A stretch of DNA of 64,000 bases from Parascedosporium putredinis (lineage: Eukaryota > Ascomycota > Sordariomycetes > Microascales > Microascaceae), in assembly GCA_949357655.1 (NCBI GenBank), contig CASHTG010000003.1:372001-436000 (forward strand). Direction: 5' to 3'. Positions 25,083 to 38,201 of this stretch are shown here, piece by piece. The notes under the pieces were generated by a model that saw nothing but the letters and a program-made list of their open reading frames with translations, ran no database searches and was not told the origin of the DNA. Made by a program: the position numbers and the translations under genes. Each line of letters opens with the position of its first letter. Positions within the stretch are counted from its first letter, which is position 1.

Positions 25083-25940
25083 TCAGGGCCCAAAGACCAA
25101 GGCGCGGATTTCAATGCTCTCCCGGCCCTCGGCGTCGGGCAGGGAGCCGGGATGCTCAAAGGCGGTATGGGCGAGCCTCCCACCGCGGACCTTGGTGCCC
25201 TCGCGGAGGGCGTCGCTATCGAAGCACTGGAGCAGAAGAGCCTCGTCCGGACCCATGGCGCCGAGGTACAACCAGCGCTGATCCGGGTGGTGAGCGATGG
25301 CGGCAGTCTCGCCCTCAAAGGTATCGTAAATGTGGCGTACGGGAACAACGTCGTCATCGCGGAGCGTCGCCGAGGAAGCAAACGCGAGCGGGAACGACTC
25401 GACGGGACCCGCGTTGAGGGGCCGCCAGACGTTGATGATGCGGTAGCGGTCGCCGCGCTGCAGACGAGTCTCGGCCTCGTCCGGGTCGAGGTGGCGGCGG
25501 ACGCGGGCCTCGGCGGCGCGGGGCGTTTGGTCAATGTGGGCCCTCAGCACGGGGCTGCGGTGGGCGGCGGGCCCGGTGCGGCGGACGGTGTGATCGAAGA
25601 TGACGACTTTCTCGCTGCCGGGGACGTTGGCGAGGAGGAGGGCCTCGATCTCCGGGTAGACGTTGGCGCGGATGGAGGCGTCGTCGGTGAAGGTGCGTTC
25701 GGTGGAGGGGACAGGTGGGAGACGACGCGGACGGAGTCGTGGTCGAGGGTGAGGGTGGTTTCGGCGCCGCGGATGTCGTGGATGGGGACGGGTCGGAGGT
25801 CGTCGGAGAAGTTGCGGGGGTTCGTTGGGCTTGGGGGCGCGGACGAGGTTGTAGGGGGTGGTGCCGTCGGTGGGGGAGAAGAAGGCGATTTGGGCGGTGG
25901 TGTCGCCGCGGAGGGCGCGGGAGGAGGATTGGATGGCCAT
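25083..25940 (-). CDS. CmcJ/AsaB (GA4 desaturase)-type oxygenase-like protein
   Basis: Single-exon protein of about 285 residues in the fungal CmcJ-like hydroxylase/desaturase family (AsaB of aspergillic acid synthesis, CmcJ of cephamycin synthesis, so-called GA4 desaturases). Family features: N-terminal FFSPTDGTTPYN, VIFDHTVRR, then HIDQT followed by an acidic helix, YRIINVWRPL, and VRHIYDTFEGE near the end. Members often sit in secondary-metabolite clusters, but here the neighbours are housekeeping genes and there is no synthase, so the substrate is unknown. Two indels cancel each other: one extra C in the run around 25827 and one missing C around 25710. Between them the native frame reads NFSDDLRPVPIHDIRGAET. 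Both ends of the gene are in the same frame. Confidence 0.75.
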   Translation of the reverse strand: MAIQSSSRALRGDTTAQIAFFSPTDGTTPYNLVRAPKPNEPPQLLRRPPTRPHPRHPRRRNHPHPRPRLRPRRLPPVPSTERTFTDDASIRANVYPEIEALLLANVPGSEKVVIFDHTVRRTGPAAHRSPVLRAHIDQTPRAAEARVRRHLDPDEAETRLQRGDRYRIINVWRPLNAGPVESFPLAFASSATLRDDDVVPVRHIYDTFEGETAAIAHHPDQRWLYLGAMGPDEALLLQCFDSDALREGTKVRGGRLAHTAFEHPGSLPDAEGRESIEIRALVFGP

Positions 25941-28671
25941 GATGGGGGTTTCTTATGTGGTGGTGAAGGGGTTCAGGTGTGGAAGTGCCTTGGGGGTTTG
26001 AGAAGGGGTTTGGGATTGGGTGGGTGGGGGAACAAGGACACGAGTGGTTGGGCTGGAGCAGATATCAAGTCGAACGTGGGCAGGTGGGTTTGCGTTGGAA
26101 AGAAACGATGTAAACTCGCGATGTTTTCTACTGTAGTGGTAGTCCGGTCACCGGTTGTGGCGAGAGCTCAGATTGAATGCCTCTTGGATATTTTTCTCAC
26201 TAACACAAAAGTCTAGGATACAGACGAGATTGGGGCCTTTTCGCTGTTTTATACAGCTCGTTCAACGTTGGGACGAGAGAGAGCGATGCTCGTCCCTAGT
26301 CGCCGTTTGATTTCTAATCTCCGGACATGTGAGGCGCTAAGATGAGGAAAAAGAGGAGTTATTTCAAAGCGGAAGGACGATCTTGGGTCGGGCCGTCGTC
26401 CGCAAATGGGGGCTCCTCGCACGCAGTGAACGGAGTGCGCCACCGGTCACTGGCCAGGGAGCTACGCCCTTTGCGACAATACCGCAAGTCGTTTCGGCAT
26501 GGCGGAATCACGTCATCGGGGAGGGGGCAGCTTTTCTGTCAGCAGCACAAAAAGGGCGTAGCTTCTGTCTTGACGTCGAGATTTTAGTACTACTAGGGGC
26601 CTACCCCGGTTTTAGCTCAGGTAATTGGCGAAATGTCAGCCATTCCGCTCTCCCTCGCGGATATGCCGAGGCCATCATCAGAGGACTGGATCCTGGTGAT
26701 TACAAACTAAAGTCGCAGTCACAAAACATTGATGGTGCCCGAGCAAGCTGGCTCCTCATTCATAGCGTGGAGTGCCTCAAGGGATACATCTATGTATATC
26801 TACATCTTATTCAGTGCTTAAGCTCATAGAATGAGAAGGAAAAAGATATTGCTTTTGAAAGAAAAAAGGCACTACAGAACGAGAGTGTGATTTATCGTCG
26901 AGGTGAGAGTGATTGTGATGCTGGCCTGGCGGTCGTCACTGATATTCCATGTCGTGATTGCGTCGTAGGCAAAGTGGTGGGTTCTGCCCCTCAATAACCA
27001 GCACCGATTACAAATTCGCCAGTTCTTATCGGTGCTGAGTGATGGCTTCTTCAGGGTAAATCTACGCACACGGCTTGGCATGGCCGCCAAACTTGGGACT
27101 TGCATCGTGGCTGCGAACAGCCGTGTCTCCATAATTCATGATCGATTTCGATGCACTAGCACATATACTTAACATTCATGGATCCATCAATGTAAATGGA
27201 CCACTTGTATTATAGCCCGTCCCCTGCCCCAGCAAGCAGGCCTGCCACGGGACGTATTAACAATCCTCATTCGTGATGCTGGGCGTGGCTCAAAAGGACT
27301 CAACAGATTATTAAGACATAACGCGGCGGCCTGCGCTCACCCGTCGTCGAGCGTCGCATTCCCTCTCTCTCATGGTGAAGTGGCCAGTCTGGGGATACCG
27401 TTTCTCCAGACCAAGGCGGGCCTCTTGTCGAGCCTAGACCCTCGCCCCTCAGACGAGATCGATCAAGATGCAGGTGCCAATTGATACTGGCTCGGGAATG
27501 GTGCCCTAGCAAAGTATAATAGCCATTAGCGCAAAGGCCATTGTGACACCAACTGCTCACGCTTTGAGAGACAAGATCCACAGATCGCTTGACAGGGGCC
27601 CCACAGGTTCGTCCGCACGCGAGTGTGGTGGGTATCGTGTGTGTGTCGTTCGTCCTGAACCCTTTTGTGGAAATCGCGAGATCCTTTCGAACAATCGCTC
27701 GTGGGAAAAGTTGCTTGCTGTCGATATTCCCCGCGCGCACTCTGAACGAAAGCTGGAGAGCTCTCCACTGCCGTGTGCTAAATATAGTCCATGTCCATGT
27801 CCCATGTCCAAACAGCTCCCGGCCTGCGGTGCTTAAACCGTGACTGAGCCTGCAGGAGCTTCCCGGGGCCGACAAGCACAGACATTGACTCAGCAACACA
27901 TGTGCTGTGCGTGCGCCGCTGGGGCCCAATGTATTGTATTGTATTGATCCATTGGAATATTATTATGGAGAGGCGCAACTTCTACTCAAGCTCTGGCGGA
28001 CCTCTTCTCCGCAGTGAACCTTTTTTTGTTCCATCCCCGGCGCGCAAGAAGGCAATTGATCACTGAAAACGTTGTTTTTACAAGGTTTCCTGGTCGCTCA
28101 CTGCGAGATCCCTTGCCTTTCGCCTCCCTCTCCTACCGTAGGAGCGAAAAGTTTATGAAGTCGCGTGATAACATCCCGAGAAGCTCTTCGTTCAATGCCT
28201 TGTTGCGCGAGCATTTGCCCTGGTCATCGCGGACCCTTGTCGAGAACGACTCCTCTCCTCACGCACACTCTGCCTCGTCGCGTTGATTCCAGCTTGAACT
28301 CTGCGGGGTTCTTTTCAGTCTGCATCGATACTCCCTTCCTTGGCCATTGCGCCCCCTTAAGCTTTTGGGGAATCATCACCTGCGAGCACGCCTAGAAGTG
28401 CACTTGAGAGAGAGAGAGGCTCGGTCGTCAGCTTCCAGGTATTATATTATGACCGCCACCGCCTGAGACAAACGGAGCGCCACCACGCGCACTTACCCTT
28501 CAAGACTCGTTTTTTTGGGCCTCCCCTTTGCTTTCCTTTCTTTTTTTCCTCCCATCTTCCTCCCATCCTCTGTTCCGCGCTGTCCTCTCCGGCGGAGCTG
28601 GGGCTGGAGCGGAAATTTCCCTCCTCCCTCTCCAAGACGCCCGTAATGGGAGGGAGACGACACTAGGTGCG
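25941..28671. other. Divergent intergenic region before abp2
   Basis: 2.7 kb with no supported gene. Several short open frames (26383-26829 +, 27300-27929 -) show no recognisable domain. A short TTGTA repeat lies near 27930. Confidence 0.45.
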
Positions 28672-31175
28672 ATGGATAACCAAAATGCCTCGTCGATGCC
28701 GGGCCCCGATGGGGCCGTCGCATTCTCGAGTGCATCCTCGCACCATCCAGACACATCTCGCCCGAGACCCATGCCACCCCCATCATCACAACAACCGCGG
28801 CCCAGGCAACGGCGGCCGCCGCACCTGTGCCTGCCTCTGCATCGCAGCCCGAGGTCGCCAGAGCTCTTCCGGCCAAGGATTCCATCACCTCGGATACGAT
28901 TGAGCAGGCTTACGTCGACTTCATCTTTTACTGTAACCCAGAGGTGCCGGCGAGCACGGATACCGCTATGCTTAGGAGACGTTCCGCACCCCGCCCAAGA
29001 GCGGTGGCAAGTCCTTTGACACCTTCTTGCTGTACCAGCTCATCCAGAAGCTCGAGTCCAAGGAGCTCAAGACCTGGGCCGAGCTTGCCCTCAAGCTAGG
29101 CGTGGAGCCTCCTGACCAGGAAAAGGGCGAGAGCTCTCAAAAGATACAGCAATACGCTGTTAGGCTAAAGGTGAGATCCCCTAGCCTCCCTTCCCATCCT
29201 ATCTCCACTATCCCTAAGACCTTTGTGTGTTCTACTACAATATACACGTCCATTCAAGTGTTCCACCTATCTAACGATTGGAACACAGAGGTGGATGCAT
29301 TCCATGCATGTCGATGCCTTTTTCGAGTATCTCATGGGCCGCCCTCACCATCCGTACTGGAGCGAGGTCACTCCGGACCCAGCCCTTTCTGAACAGGGGA
29401 AAGACGGCGTAGCCCCCGAGGATGACATGGCTCTTCGAGCTCTCCTCCCTCATATCCGCCCTAAACGTGGCCGGAAGCGAGAGGCCGACGGCGGCCGCTC
29501 ACCCTCCCAACGGCCCCGGTTAGAGACTCCCCGGCCAAGATGATGTAGGCCAGCAGCACAGTTACGGCCCTTGGTCCGCCCACCCGGACGGCCGGTCGTC
29601 CGCAACCCCGTATAGCGCTCTGCCCCTAGGAGACTCCCTTCGTCCCACCGGCCTAGCACCCCCTGGGTCGTGTCAGATGTGGCCCAGACCCCCTCAGCGC
29701 CTATCCCCAGTCTGCGATCACGCCCTCAACCATGACACCTTCCGGCCGGGCCTTGTTCTGGGCGGATGAGCCGCGCTCCGCCATCACGCCTCCGAGGCCG
29801 AAAATCAACAAACGCCACGGACCAAAGGTCGTTTCCTCGGCGTGGAAGAGCGGGTCCATGCCCAGCGGAAAGACTCGCGGCCGACCTCCCATCAACCGGA
29901 CCCCTATCGACGTAGAGTCGCCCTGGACGCGAGATATACCTCCTTTCCCGTCTGGTAGTACCGCCACCGCCACTACTGCAGCAAACCTTAAAACACCTTC
30001 TTCGATGCACCTAGCCGGTCCCGGCTCCGTGTCCCTCGTACCAAACTTACCACCGCCCGCAGCTCCAACCGTGATACCGCCATTACGAACCGAAGCTCTA
30101 TCATTAGCGAGTGCGGCACTCCCAGTGACGTCTCCGTCCGTCACCTCGAAACCCGCCCGGCCCGCAATCTCCCTCAGCGTGCCCGAAAGAAGCGGTGCGC
30201 CTGTGAGGCTCGCCACGCCTCCGCCTCCACTTCCGCCGCCGGCTCACGGGCCCACCATTCTACAGCCAGCCGCCATTTCCATACCACCTATCCTCACGGC
30301 TATGCAAGACAACGAGACCACGACCACAACCTCGGCCATCCCTCAGCCTCCGTCTCAGTCTTCCCATCCGCAGGTGGATGTCCTTCGAGACGGGATTGAC
30401 GCGGAATTGAACATAAAGGGCACTGGCCTCGCAACCCTCGGGTACGGAACGGCCCGCCCAACCCTAGGTCTACCGCCCGATCGTTGCGCAGACAGGGCTG
30501 TCGCGGAAGAGGCGGCACCGTCGTCTGCAGGCGACAGGCCCAACATTGCTTCCCTGCCGGCACCGAGACGCGGCTTCTTCGACTCCTTTGACGACCGCAC
30601 CAACGTAGACGCCTTGTTCAGCCACTTTGTGCTGGAAGCCATGATGGCGGACTGGGTCGACGCCGAGGGCAACCCCGCCGAGTCCGCCTCCGCCGAGGAG
30701 GCGAGCGCCATCATCACCACCATCATCGAATCGCTGTGGCGCTCGTCCACGTCCAACGAGTCCTTCCTCATCAACGTGGCCGCCCTCGCGGGGGCAAGAT
30801 GCTCATGACCACCACGCGGCTGCGGCTCTCGCGGCTGGAGCGTCTTGCCGAGGGCGTGCTGTACGCGTGTAGCTGGGAGTATAGGCTCGGGGCGCTCAAG
30901 GGCGCCTTCTCCATGACGCAGGTGGTGAGCTACGAATTGTATAGGCCGCCCGGGTACGGTGGGGCCAAGACCGAGGAGGAGGCGGGAGGCTCTGCGCTGG
31001 AAGAGAGCGCGGGGGAGCAACGGCGGCGACGGCGACTGGGCAAGATGTCGAGGGGGCCAAGTATTGGCAGAAGAAGTACGAGGAGCTTGCTGGGATTCTG
31101 AAGAATAAGGATCAGCAGATTTTGGATCTGGAGCAGGGGGTTTTTACGACGCTGAAAAGTCGAGGGGGTGGTTGA
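28672..31175 (+). CDS. abp2: ARS-binding protein 2 (Abp2) homologue
   Basis: Homologue of fission yeast Abp2, which binds AT-rich replication origins. Two exons (28672-29170, 29289-31175) give about 795 residues. The conserved domain spans roughly residues 60-260: DTIEQAYVDFIFYCNP, SFDTFLLYQLIQKLESKELK, LGVEPPDQEKG, KIQQYAVRLK, then after the intron WMHSMHVDAFFEYLMGRPH and LLPHIRPKRGRKRE. A long Pro/Ser/Thr-rich region follows, with an AT-hook-like GRPPINR. A second conserved helical block near the end contains FDDRTNVDALFSHFVLEAM, and LSRLERLAEGVLYACSWEYRLG. The protein ends in a short coiled coil. Indels: missing bases near 28763 (C), 28978 (G), 30791-30795 (G) and 31011-31015 (G); extra C near 29530 and in 29689-29693. 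They sum to zero in exon 2, which supports the model. Confidence 0.85.
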
Positions 31176-34100
31176 GAGGGTTGAAAGGGGGAAGTGGTCA
31201 CCGAGGAAGGCGAAGATGGGGGTTTTTGGGTGGTATGAAGTGTAAGTTACGGGGTCTTGGGCTTGGGCCTTTTACAGGAATGATCTATGATGAATACGAA
31301 TGTACATTAAGGATATGAAGCTGAAGCTGAATTCGGTCTCTATGGATTTTTTTCGTCCACCTCGCTCGTTCGTGGATCTAGAGAGTCGGGGAGAAGACAA
31401 GGTTTGATAGATGCCCTCTCCCTAGCCACTAAAGAGAGTAAAAGGAAGAAAAAAGACAAAAAACATACAACACCGGGGATTCGCTGGTCGTCACCGACCC
31501 AACTACTAGTCCGGCGCTTCGCAGCTTGTGTACAGGGGAGCGGACGGGACCCTCAATTATCTGCGAGCTATGGTCGTATGTGCTAGGAGAGTGCTTAGAA
31601 TCAGAATATAAGGGCATCTATGATGACTGGAGAGGGAGCCCGGCAGTGTTGAATCACAACGGCGTGGCTCTTTCTCCAGCCTATGTTCCTAGATGGCATG
31701 GCGTTGAATTGCAGAAGCTCATTTCTTTTCTGTACGTCGGCCGACGAGATACGCGCCGGCAATTTTTATCATATTCTTTGCATTTTTTTCATCTTTAAAC
31801 CCGAAGGCTGTGCTGGTTATCGCGGGAGCCGCGCTTTTTTGTTTGCGGAATGGCCGAAGCTGAAGGTTAGTGCATCTCCTTTATTTATAGTATATTTTCC
31901 GAATATCGGATGCGGCAAATCCATCGAGTCATCTTTTGCTTCTTATTTTCTCTCTCTCTATCTCTCTCTCAATGAGAAAGGGAAACGGGAAGCGAGGAAG
32001 TAAAAAGTCAATAACGATAAGATGTCCGAAAAGACTGGCGTGCGTGCGTCCATCGCGCGGGCTACATATTAATACGAGGAGGCTCATAAACACCACCTTG
32101 AGGGAGATCCCCGGTTTTCGCCCTTACCTGTCCCTCTTTTCTCTCTGGCTGCAGTTTCTTCTGGGGGCGGGATTTCTATTAAGTTTGCACGAAGACGATA
32201 AATAAATGTGTGTGGGGTCTGCTATTCCCCAAGCTTATTGCGCGTGGCTATATCGGAAGGAGTAGATACGATACACTTTATGGGAGTGTATAAGACGGGG
32301 AGATATCGAACAAGACGCAAGAAGGGGTTCACAGGACCCGAGGGAGGCAGAGAGACAGACCCCTTCTGTGCCATATTTCCACGCCCCTCCCTCGCGTGAT
32401 ATACCTTGTGTGAAAGAAAGCGGCGATATCACCATTGGTCGAACGAGGCTTATAGTACCGCGTCCGGATTGCGGTCCAGAAGGAACTTTGATGGGCGGTC
32501 TCGAAACCTCGGCTCGATGGACGGATAACGGGCATATTTCCATTTTCTGTAGCCGCGTGTGTCTACCCCGACAGTGGCCAAAGGGGAGGGGGACCTGTCA
32601 ACGGCCGGCGGTGGGTGTGAAGAGGGAGCCGCCTAAAAGGGGGAGGGGAGGGAAGAAACGGGAACCAGCACTCCCCGGGGACTTATGGATGGTGTTATAA
32701 GTTTCATAGGGTCCGGGGATTTCGAGGTTTCCGTGCCTGTGGGTTTTGGCTGTGGTTTTTTTCTTCTTCCTCTTTGGTGTGCCGCGCACCCTCTGAAGGA
32801 TGGACGTCTTGCGTCGTCCTAAACGCGCAACTGTCGATCATAGAAGTAGATCATTGCAAAGGGGAACCACAATGGTTAAGGGTGTAAAAAAGGGGGTTGC
32901 GGGGAGGAGAGGCTCAAAGGGAGCAAAAGACCATGCGAGAGCATAAATGATGCTGGTGGGGAATGAATTACGGAAGATCTACGGGAGGGTAGTCCAAAAG
33001 GCCACACACACATGCTCGAGAGCGTGCAGGGTATTTCGGGTATGGTATCGTGGGTATGCACCTTTGAGGAGGGGGGCCATGGGGGCGAGATCATCTAGTG
33101 GGTGGTTGGTTCAGATGGTTTCTGTACCTTGGCCACCGCGCCTGCGCGCCGAGGGCGAGATTGGGATTATCGGGAGAACTGCTGAAATGTTGGATGAGGA
33201 TACGTGCGGAACGATGCGAAGAGATCGAGGTGGGAAGCGCAATAAAGGTGCGAGGAGCGAGGGGTGAGGTGAGGAGGGGGCTGACGACATCGAAATCGAT
33301 CGATGCAATACCTCCTGGGTTTGGGCATTGATCCTCGACTAAACTGGGGCGTTGGCCCATGATTGTGAAGAGCGCAAGTGACGGGCACTTGCTCTTGCAT
33401 TTAGGGGTTGCGTGATACGTTTTTCTCTCACGTTCTCGTCCTTCGGCGATGAGGTCACAAGTGGGATTTTGGCCGCGATTCGGAAGGAGGGGAGAATCAA
33501 ATGCGTCACCACATGAGACCCTCAGACAGACGGTTGGAGGACCGGCGTTTTTTTTTTTCTTTTTGTCTTAGTGCACTCAACCGGGGTTGTCTTCTGAGCT
33601 CTGGGTGTTCCAATACTCTTTCCGCGTGCGTGCACTACGTGTCGGATGTAAGACAATTTGTGCGGGACACTAACTCATCTCCATGCACTCGAACAAACTG
33701 TTCTTCTTCCCTTGTCGATAGGGGATTTCGTCAAGGCTTGGGGAACTCTCTAGAACCCTCCTCGCATACGAGACGAGACTATTGCCCGCCGCGACCGACG
33801 CCATATGTCATGCTGAACGCTAAACTGACCCCGCCAAATATCTCCATCTTTGGCTACAGACCCTGCAGTGGACTACGAGTGTTCAATGTGGGCTCGAGGC
33901 GATGGCGAGCCCCGAGACGCACTCGATCTCACCCTCCCAAGCCTCAACTTCGGTCCCACACCCTTGGCCAAGTGGATCTCGAGATACCATCAGCTGCTCA
34001 TGAGGCGAGCCCGGGCGGGTAGAGCACTCACCCTGGAAGGCCTCCTCCTCGCGCGGCACCTCGAGAATAATATTGACCCTCATCGACCGGAGGAGGCCGA

Positions 34101-37100
34101 TCTAAACGATCAATAGTCAGGTCCCACTCGGCGATACGAAGTGCAGATAGATTTCGGGGGCAAAGGCGGGTTGAGAAATCTCCGACGACTGTTGCTAAGT
34201 TTCAAAGTCTTGGCAAAAGAGGCGGCGCGGGAGAGCTTCAACGCAGAATGAGAAGAAAAAAAGCCCGTCGATAATTAGTTGGGGGCAGAAACAGACCCCA
34301 GTGCACGGATATGGCATGTCCCGTTTAGACACTAAAGATCCAGATTCTCTTCGACGTCGCACGGCAGAAAAGCTCAGGGACACGGGGCCAGCATGCCGTG
34401 TTTCATAAAACATCCATCCAACGATGTGGTTGCAAAACGGACGACGCGCAATGCACGCAGGTCGAGGTTGCTCGAATCCCCTTGGCGGGGTCGATAGGCC
34501 ACGGGCCTTTGGCGCTTTTCAGTCGTCGAGATTCGTTGGCCATCGTCCTGGGTCCGATCTGATGCTCAAGAGCCACTGATATCTATTACCGTCCAGGTGT
34601 GGAGGGAAACATCGCATTGTATCTGCACTCTATGGGGACCCTCGTGTATGCGTGCCCAAACCACGGCGCAGCTCTCCTCTACCGCTCCCTATCCGCCATT
34701 GACAAAAGAAATGCCGGCTAGAGGTGGCCGAAGCTACGGCTGCTGCTCAATGCTTGGGGAGCTTGGCGAGCCCGTGAACCACGTTGACGCACTCTGGAAC
34801 CGAGGGTTGGTTGAACTATTTGCTTTTCCTTGCCCCCGAAACGGAGGGTTGAGCCCCGTCGATTTGACCAGAGAAGACAAAGATGTGGTGACACGAGAGT
34901 ACAGTATAGCGGGGATATCAACACTGTCATGTCCATCACGGAAGAGGGCGTCGACCGCTTGAACAATCTCTAGGTCCAAGAATAGCTGGTTGGTGGCGGA
35001 GACGGCCAGGGGCAGAACCAGCTGCAATACCAAGTAAAAGGGGAATGACGGAACGATATGTGGTTGGAAAGGCGTTCATCATCAATAATCTCTTTCCCTG
35101 TGGCCCGGAAGCCGCGCCAGTCCATCATCTTCAGTGCCTTGGAACAGGCGCGCTAGCGGTGTCAATCCTTTCCCCTTGATCCAGGCTTTGAGTCGGCCTC
35201 TGCGCGATCCAGTGCCACGCCATCAACTCCACCCCGCGCCGGCGCATTTGGGTACACCAAGGTGGGGCGGAATGAATCAATCCAGGATCTTTGGTGAGTG
35301 GGGTGTCATCGATTTGTGCGTGTGCCTGTGTGTGTGTACTTTTGAACCCACAGTACTTTGGGGAGGAAAAGGTTGAAAAAGTTCATCTCGCGTGTATCAA
35401 AACTCCCTCGCTGATTCGACACGACACTGGCGGGCGTTCTGTGGAACGGATCTAGTGCTGTTGATGCTGGAGGGTGGCGTGCAGATGGTCCTTGGTGTGT
35501 GGGTCTTTGAGCAGACGAAAAATGAATATCACTTATTCATTGATTCACAGATGGAATGGATCTGTCTTGTCTTGCCTTGATGTCAAATAATGGCGACAGG
35601 GAGGAGGGGTTGAACTTGACGGAAACGCGCCGTCGAGCCCGGAGGTCAGGGACTTCGCGGCGCCGTCATGCCGAATTTCTTTCCCATGTGATTGATGGGC
35701 CAATCAATGAAATGGATCCATTGCACTCAAAGGAATTTGTTAGGTGACCTTGTCAACTTGCGTACGCATCGCACACAAACACTTTGCAAGCCCAAGCCCA
35801 GTGTCCGCACTCTCTCTCCGCCAGGCCTTCAAGGATCAAAGACCTAGATTTCAGGGGTGGGAGATGCTTGGAAGGCTTTGGGGTGGAGAGCTGGAGACTA
35901 GCCTCGGCCAATGAAGTGGCGGATCTCGAGATGGGACAGGGCAAGGATGAAACCAGGAGTTCAATGTACAATTTTATGAGCTGCAAGGAAAGGAAAAGAA
36001 GCCATGCATGAGTAAAAAGAAAGAAAGGTGAAGGGGAAAAAAGAGATGAAAAAAGGACAATACTTGAGGAGCTGAAGCGAGACGAAGAAGAATTCATCAC
36101 CTGCCTAACCCGGTGTGCAAAGATGATATGGTGCTTTGCGATGAGACCTCTTGTCCTCTTCTCTCTACATGTAGCCCATGAGACGGACTTATTCACGGTA
36201 CGTCGGTATGGTTGCCGGAACTATTGGGCGGGAAGACGGGTGGGAGCTGGCCTAGACTTCCATGACAGGTCATCTGGCCTTCAATGTTCTGACTGCGTTC
36301 AAGACTATTCTGTGCTTGCGCACTAATTCATAAAAACTCACCAGATAGTTAGCACCACGAGATGTTCTACATGCATGTAGCCCTGACCTGTCCCTACTGG
36401 GGACACTAAAGGGGCTGGCATCAAGTTCGTAACGGTTTTTAGGCCTCCTCAGCCCCCTTTTGTCGCCCCAGCGGAGTCCTGCCCCCAAGAGTCCGGCGCT
36501 TTTCATCAAGTTGATGCCCTCTCCCCACAAGACTATGCAGTATGGCCTGGTTTCGTAAATCGCCTAGGCTTGGTCGCCGTTAAGCCGATTAGTCTCCGAA
36601 GATGGCGTCAATATCTTCTCTTGGCTTGTGGCGGTTGTAGACTAATTCTTTTCAGCATTGATCCATCCATGGATGAAGGGAGGCAAATACGAGAGGGCAA
36701 ACAACCACCACCAAAGAAAAAAAGAAGAAAAACCTCCGGAAATAGACAATACGGGCAAAGGACATGGCAGGCACTACTTGCCCATTGGCTTTTTGACCAC
36801 GGCCTTCGCGGCTAGACATGTCAAGTGAAAAGGACATCGTCTCTTCGAGATGGTTGAAGATCTGCACCCTCCAGTTCTCGTCTTTTATTATTACTGCCAG
36901 CCAGCCATATGGGATGCAGGCTTGGGTCCGTAGATTGAACTTTGATGAAGGGTCCTCGTTCGCGACGGGTTTGTTTTTGGATGGTGGCGTATGATACCCC
37001 TGGAATAGTGCGACGAGGAGATTTTTCTCTCTTTTTCCTTGGGCTCGATGCCGTTTGACTATGTAGTTGTAGAGTACTTCGCTTCGTGTGCAAGCAACTG

Positions 37101-38201
37101 CCCTGACGAAAGGCTCGCTGCAGACATTTCCGATCAACGATGATGTACCACACTAGGCTTGGGGGAGCAACCTACAGTACAGCCACCGGCTATGTCAGGT
37201 ACCAACGCTGCTCAAACGCTGCTTCAACGGTACTGAGAGACCCACCCAGAGGTACATTTCGTATGGGAGGTCCACTCGCTGTCTACCTCGTTCCCGCGCC
37301 GAAAGGGGTTGTGAACGACTCCACGCTAGGGAAGGGGCGTGTGGCTGTCTGGGCGTGCGCGTGGGCCTGGCAGGTGGGCGTGTCGTTCGTGCATCCAAAA
37401 TTGGGAAGGGGAGACCAACCCAGAAAGCTGCATCTGGGAGCATCGAAAGAGAGACTGTTTGGCACACGCTGAGATCATGGCTGGATTCCTTTTTTGGGCC
37501 CCTCCACTTTCCTTCACCCCTGACTGTCTGCCCCATATCGAAGTTCACCTTTATTCTTAGGTTTTCTCTTCCCGCTCCCTCTCTTTTCCCGAGTCCATAT
37601 TTTGTTCCCAAGAGATCTCTTCGTCTTGAGATTTAGGATCTTCTCTCTCGTTTCTCCCCTTGCCGTTCCCGTTCTTTCTTCCTATTTCCTTTTCATAGTC
37701 ACCACGGTTTTTGTGTCTTTCCGGCTATCTTACTTCAAATTCTTCAAGCCGCTCGCTTCTCGCGCCAAAACTAACGAATTCCACCACCCCTCGACGGTCC
37801 AGCCTGCCTTTGCTCCTGCTCGGGACCTTGTGATAGAAGCCGGTATTCTTTCACCCTTCACTCACACCCTCCAATTCAACCGGAGCATGCCAGACCGCAT
37901 CTGAGCTGCCTGTCGCTACCACCTACTTACTTACCTTCCGCACCCCTCCTTGGACCCTAAGAAGTCTGCGACGATCTGACACACCCATCCCGTATAGCGG
38001 GCATCACTGTGCACGTTACCGACCCGGCCTCTCCCCCTCCATCTCGGAATAGGGTCGTTAGAGAGCTAGACCCTTTCACACCCGGACTCTAGCTCGGTTC
38101 GTTGTTTGGGCCTCTATCTTTTTTTCTTTCTTTTTTTCTTTTTCTTTTTCCCCCTTCGTCTGTACTTTTATTCGTTTGTCCCCTCCCACATCTTCGACAG
38201 C
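31176..38201. other. Gene-poor 7 kb region between abp2 and the MscS gene
   Basis: Apart from one possible exon (33860-34116) I see no supported gene. The sequence is of mixed composition with no transposon ends, long repeats or obvious RIP-type decay. About 37550-38200 is CT-rich and is probably promoter and leader of the channel gene. Confidence 0.45.
33860..34116 (+). CDS. Possible last exon of an unrecognised small gene
   Basis: Open frame of about 85 codons ending TAG, with regular amino-acid composition and G/C-ending codons, unlike the low-complexity frames around it. It contains PLAKWISRYHQLLMRRARAG and LEGLLLARHLENNIDPHR, which could form helices. It is preceded by a fair splice acceptor (CTACAG at 33854-33859) and branch-like CTAAAC/CTGAC about 30 bp upstream. 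No upstream exon can be fixed and I do not recognise the protein. It may be chance. Confidence 0.25.

Noticed and set aside
25152..26216. 354-residue open frame on the + strand
   Set aside because: Gly/Val-rich antisense shadow of the CmcJ-like gene caused by its high G/C third positions.
34440..34500. Possible tRNA B box (TTGCTCGAATCC)
   Set aside because: No matching A box or cloverleaf arms upstream at the right spacing.
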